This document shows positions 59,621 through 64,000 of a DNA stretch of 64,000 bases, piece after piece. The notes under the pieces are model-generated. The model made no database searches. It saw only the letters and a list, made by a program, of their open reading frames with translations, and was not told the origin of the DNA. Source of the DNA: Nelumbo lutea (lineage: Eukaryota; Streptophyta; Magnoliopsida; Proteales; Nelumbonaceae); assembly GCA_022828595.1 (NCBI GenBank), contig JAKGHH010000002.1, positions 86,024,076 to 86,088,075 on the forward strand, in the 5' to 3' direction. Numbering within the stretch: position 1 is the first letter of the stretch; each line of letters begins with the position of its first letter. The position numbers and the translations under genes are program-made.

Positions 59621-60675
59621 GGCTAATCCTGCATCTGCCCACAGTCCTTGGGTTTTTATAAGGTGGCTTGACCCAATGACCATTTAGTGAAAATATTGGG
59701 TCCATTAAGAGCCCATGGTGATGGACTCAGGGTTCATTGTCTCCTACAGTGAACTCGATCAATGCTTGGGTCCCACGCTATACAAGGATGACCAACTGGG
59801 TAGTAGTTTGGAGGATAAGTGAGCACATAGACTTAATGGGCCTAAATCCCAATTCAAACTGGCTTAATGAGATTAATTAAAGATGGGCAGTTCTGGGATT
59901 TCTATCAGCAAATAGGATATGGGATTGTCCCTATCCACTCAAAGAGTCCAGATCCAAATAGAGACTTGGATCAGGAAACTTGTAATTAGATTAGGAGGGT
60001 TGATCATTATCTGCAAATAAGATAAGGGATTATCCTTATCTCTTAAAGAGAGTCCAGATCCAAATACAAGATTTGGATTAGGAAACTTCTAATGGGATTA
60101 GGAAAACCTCTCTTTAAGGCTATAAATAGAGCAGCAGGGCAAACCTCCAGTTCATCCATCAGTCTATTGATTTAAGAGAGAAGACAGCATACAGTTTGAC
60201 TGTTTCTATTTTCTACTCTTGCTCTCTCCTGCTATTGCTGCCATACCTGTTCGATCTCCACTGTGGGAGCAATCAAGAAGGGTTCTTGATATTACCTTTT
60301 GGTAGAAAAGGTAATCAGAAGTCATGCTCACTAGCCCTTCATCAGATTCTTGCTGAAGAATTAGGTTCTTGTTGAAGACCAGTCCTGCTAATTCTGTTTC
60401 ATCTTGCACCGTGTCATCTTCGGTGGAAGCAGTCTTTGGATCTATCCTTGGGCGTGAACACCATCATTCGAGGTTATTTTTACTTCATATCAGGTATAAA
60501 CCTCCACTCCCTTCTGGTTTCAGATCTGGTCTGGTTTAGTTTGAAATTTGATCCTTGAAAATGCAGTTTTCTAAAATAGGGAATGTGATTCCCACATGGG
60601 AGAGAGATTTTTGAAATTTTGCCCAACCTACCTACAAGGCTCGGCCATCCATGTGATGGATCTCTCATCCCTTCA
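59521..60675 (+). repeat. 5' LTR of G, start missing
   Basis: LTR text from GTGCCTTGCAGCCGAGGGAG to CATCCCTTCA. A TATA box (TATAAATAG) lies at 60121-60129. Confidence 0.85.
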
Positions 60676-60676
60676 G

Positions 60677-60688
60677 TGGTATCAGAGC
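60677..60688 (+). other. Primer-binding site of G
   Basis: TGGTATCAGAGC, one base after the LTR. Confidence 0.92.
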
Positions 60689-61415
60689 CAGGTTCAAATC
60701 TTGAAAAAAATTAACCAAATCTAGAACCGTGCAAATGGGCAGAAGGCGTTCTACCCGATTTGCGAAGATTACCAATTTTTGGGAAATTTGTTCCCTCATT
60801 TTTGGTTGATTGATGTGAAATTAAATTTTATAAATCTGAATTATATTTAGAATTGTTATATATATTTTTCTTGATTTTTGGGTTGTTCGTACGGTGGAGA
60901 TCAAAATTTTTTTATGGCGTAGGAAATCTACGTTTTTGTTGTTCTTTTACACTCTTGGTCTATAAATAATTTTTTTTATTTTTTAGGCAGAATGTATAGG
61001 AATTCAATTTGATGTAATATTAATAGAAATTAGGTTTTCTATTTTATTCCAATCAAAGTTGAAGCAGAAAGTGCAAGGAGGAGATTTTCGCATATTAGGA
61101 TTCGCCCATCTGCGATTTGTAGTTTTGGAAACTGCAAGTTGCGTACTAACCTCTGTTTTGCAAGGTAGCAGACCTACGAACAGCCCCCCTTTACTGATTC
61201 TTGAATGTCTTGCATCAGTAATTTAAATCATGAATTAAATATCAAACCCTAGACCCATTCAAACCAGATTGGACCAAACTGTTTGGACCGAATCTGTGCT
61301 TTGATGGGGGCTGTTCTCAACCCTAATTTTTCACTCTTGGGTCTAGGAGTTTATGGTTAATTGCAAAATGCAATTCAGTCCACACCTGTAAAACCCATTT
61401 TTAATGTGTTAAAAC
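60689..61415 (+). other. Leader of G, truncated
   Basis: Homologous to the first part of the leader of A. It ends at GTGTTAAAAC, where the LTR of F starts; element A continues there with TGCTTAAGCCC. Confidence 0.75.
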
Positions 61416-61805
61416 TGTTAGACAGTTTTATATGCCCTTATCTTCAATCAAGATGATATACTTTATGAGTTTATTGTAAATGAATAAAAGTGCATATTTG
61501 ATTCATGTTCCCTTGGTATGTTTCTGTTTAATGCCCTTAAACTAGACACTTAATGAGACTTGTGTTAGTTTAGAATGTTCACAGGGAAGACCTATCCTGA
61601 CAAGGCTGACACTGTGGTGCCACTAAGTCGATTGGGGTGGCCTGTCTCAGCTTCCAGGGAGAGACCCTAGACACATACAGTGTAGGATTAATTGAATCTA
61701 TGAACTGGACCAGATTTCCAGTATTGCCCTGGACCTTGGAGATTGATGGGAAAAATTGGAAAATTACACCTGACCCCTAGACTCGATTATAATACTGCAC
61801 TAGGC
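61416..61805 (+). repeat. 5' LTR of F, first 390 bp only
   Basis: It starts TGTTAGACAGTTTTATATGCCC and ends in TGCACTAGGCA, where integrase text begins. Confidence 0.85.
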
Positions 61806-64000
61806 ATCAGATCGAGGTGGCGAGTATCTCTCTGACGAATTCAGGGACTACTTAAAGGACAATGGGATAGTATCACAATTATCTCATCTTGCTACACCAC
61901 AACTTAACGGTGTTTCAGAGAGGAGGAATAGGACCTTATTGGATATGGTCCGGTCGCTTCTCATACACTCAGAGTTACCCACATCCTTTTGGGGTTACGC
62001 ATTAGAGATTGTGATTTACGTGTTAAATCGGGTTCCAACCAAATCGGTTCCGAATACTCCATATGAACTTTGGACCGGAAAGAAACCAAGTGTCAAACAC
62101 TTGAAGATTTGGGGTTGTCCAGCACACGTTAAAAGAACGAGTGCAGACAAGTTCGAATCCAAGACAAGTCGTTGCTTATTTGTAGGCTACCCAAAAGTCT
62201 CTATAGGTTACCTATTCTATGACCCAAGTGAGCAGAAAGTGTTTTGCAGTCGAAATGCACAATTCTTGGAAATCGACTACATCCTGGACACCCATCATCA
62301 GAAAGTTGTTCTTGATGAAGAGAGCTTAGGAACAGTGGGAGATGTCCCACAAGTTCCAGGTAGTGACCAACCTAGAACATCCACTCGAGTATCTAGGCCA
62401 CCAGTCTGTTATGGTTATGACCAGGATATTACCTGGTGGAAACCTTGAGTAGTGAAGAGGATCCCGTGACTTACGCGGAAGCTATGTTGGACATAGATTC
62501 TCAGAAGTGGGTGGAGGCCATGAGAGCAGAGATGGACTCAATGGAGACCAATGGAGTCTGAAATCAAGTAGATCCACCCTCTGGGGTAAAAGCAATCGGT
62601 TGCAAATGGATTTACAAGAGGAAGAAGGGCCCCGATGGTAGGGTCGAGACCTTCAAAGCTCGTCTGGTGGCGAAAGGGTACACTCAGAAAAAGGGCATCG
62701 ATTATGAGGAAACCTTTTCGCCTATGGTCATGCTTAAATCCATTAGGATCCTGCTAGCTGGAGCAGCATACCATGATTATGAGATTTGGCAGATGGATGT
62801 AAAAACTGCATTCCTAAATGGAGATCTTACTGAAGATATCTATATGCAGCAGCCGCAAGGCTTCATTGCTGTAGGTCAGAAAAACATGGTATGTAAACTT
62901 AATAGATCCATTTATGGACTTAAGCAAGCTTCTAGAAGTTGGAAAATCCATTTTGACTCTGCTGTCAAATCGTTTGACTTCGAGCAGAATCCGGATGAAC
63001 CCTGTGTCTACAGGAAGTACAGTGGAGAAAATGTTACCTTCTTGGTTCTGTATGTAGATGACATTCTACTCACTGGGAAAGATGTAGGAATGTTAACTAC
63101 ATTGAAAGTATGGCTTTCACAGCAATTCTCCATGAAAGGTTTTGTAGAAGCCTCCTATATACTAGGTCTTCGACTCTATATAGATAGTTCGAAGCGGATA
63201 ATAGGATTATCCCAATCTGCTTACATTGACAAAATAGTCAAAAGATACGGTATGGAGAACTCCAAGAAAGGAAATGTTTCTTTCAGGCACGGAGTCACTC
63301 TCGCCAAGAAGATGTCTCTCTAGACTTCTAAGGAGATTGATGGCATGAAAGACGTTCCCTATGCCTCTGTCGTAGGAAGCATCATGTATGCCATTCTGTG
63401 CACTCGTCCTGACATTCCTCAAGTAGTGAGTGTAGTAAGCAAATTTCAGACCAACCCAAGGCAGGAGCACTGGACTGCTGTGAAAAACATACTTAAGTAC
63501 CTTCGAAGGACAAAAGAGTTTTGTCTAATAATTGATGGTAGCTCACTACAGATCCAAGGGTATACAGATGTCGATTTCCAGTCGGATCCAGATGATAGAA
63601 AGTCTACATCTAGATATGTTTTCACGATAGGATTGTGTGTTGTTTGCTGGAAAAGCAGCAAATAGATGTCCACTTCAGACTCCACGACCGAGGCCGAGTA
63701 CATTGCCGCAAGTGAGGCTGCCAAATAAGCCGTGTGGATAAAGAAGTTCGTTCACGAATTGGGAGTAGTTCCGTCCAGCACATCACCCATCCCATTGTTG
63801 TGTGACAACAATGGATCCATTGCTCAGGCTAAGGAGCCACGAGCCCACTTGAAGTCGAACCACATCGAGATGAAGTACCACGTACTGTGGGAGATTGTTG
63901 GTAGAGGGGACGTCCTGATTCAGAAGGTAGCATCAGCGAAAAATGTAGCAAACCCATTGACGAAGCCACTATCACAGAAAGTGTTTGAGAAATACGTGGA
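61806..64000 (+). pseudogene. pol: Element F integrase-RT-RNase H, partial
   Basis: It begins in the integrase core at [12 protein letters not shown] and keeps [16 protein letters not shown]. Stops or shifts occur near 62440, 62561 and 63321. RT is open from MAKGYTQKKGIDYEE (62667) for 218 codons with YVDD at 63051-63062; near it GEASY reads VEASY. RNase H keeps YTDVDF and STTEAEY, with stops near 63663 and 63726, and continues to KVFEKYV at the edge. No gag or protease remains. By eye it is one of the less stop-ridden RTs in the window. Confidence 0.9.

Larger units (their letters stand above)
59521..61415 (+). mobile_element. Copia element G, 5' part
   Basis: An LTR lacking its first part, an exact primer-binding site and the first 0.73 kb of the leader. 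It is cut at 61415 by element F. No coding sequence remains in the window. Confidence 0.82.
61416..64000 (+). mobile_element. Copia element F, internally deleted, runs off the window
   Basis: The first 0.39 kb of an LTR is joined to integrase and continues through RT and RNase H to the window end, just before the expected polypurine tract. The rest of the LTR, primer-binding site, leader, gag, protease and half of integrase are missing. Confidence 0.88.

Noticed and set aside
1..64000. CRISPR array, rRNA operon or bacterial operon
   Set aside because: No regularly spaced short repeats, no rRNA text and no bacterial gene organisation; all content is plant retrotransposon.

Overview
The window is plant nuclear DNA made almost entirely of nested, decayed LTR retrotransposons; I found no host protein gene, rRNA or tRNA gene. 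The eukaryotic plant origin rests on Ty1/copia polyproteins of an Angela-like type, Athila-like and Tat-like Ty3/gypsy fragments, primer-binding sites matching plant initiator-Met tRNA and the Athila tRNA-Asp-type site, and TATA boxes inside LTRs. The species cannot be named from the sequence.

Layout. 1-2164 and 11640-12615 are the two halves of the 3' end of a Tat-like gypsy element: a broken antisense ORF with its own TATA box, then a polypurine tract and a 3' LTR. They are split by a structurally complete copia element (copia-1, 2165-11639, minus strand) with a perfect 5-bp target duplication AAATC. A copia LTR fragment follows (12624-14437). A second broken copy of the antisense ORF (14615-14768 and 21988-23605) is split by a structurally complete but pol-less Athila-like element (14769-21982, minus strand, target duplication CAAAC). 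23606-24539 is the 3' remnant of an old copia element. 24540-40214 is a tandem LTR-A-LTR-B-LTR array of two plus-strand copia elements sharing a chimeric middle LTR. 40215-43715 holds a minus-strand Tat-like protease-RT fragment. 43716-59006 is one plus-strand copia element (C/E) interrupted by a minus-strand copia element (D, 47707-56013), with a deletion at the right junction. 59007-59520 is an inverted LTR piece facing another copia 5' end (G, 59521-61415), giving a large hairpin. Element F (61416 to the window end) is inserted in the leader of G and runs off the window.

Function. In intact relatives the copia genes form one gag-protease-integrase-RT-RNase H polyprotein. Here every copy has stops, frameshifts or deletions, so mobility would need proteins supplied by other copies. 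Copia-1 and element A share one derived deletion in RNase H, which suggests a pol-defective subfamily that spread by trans-complementation. The most unusual contents are the antisense ORFs of the Tat-like elements, the shared RNase H deletion, the pol-less Athila derivative, the chimeric tandem LTR array and the LTR hairpin. All coordinates were read by eye, and edges of degraded fragments may be off by a few bases.
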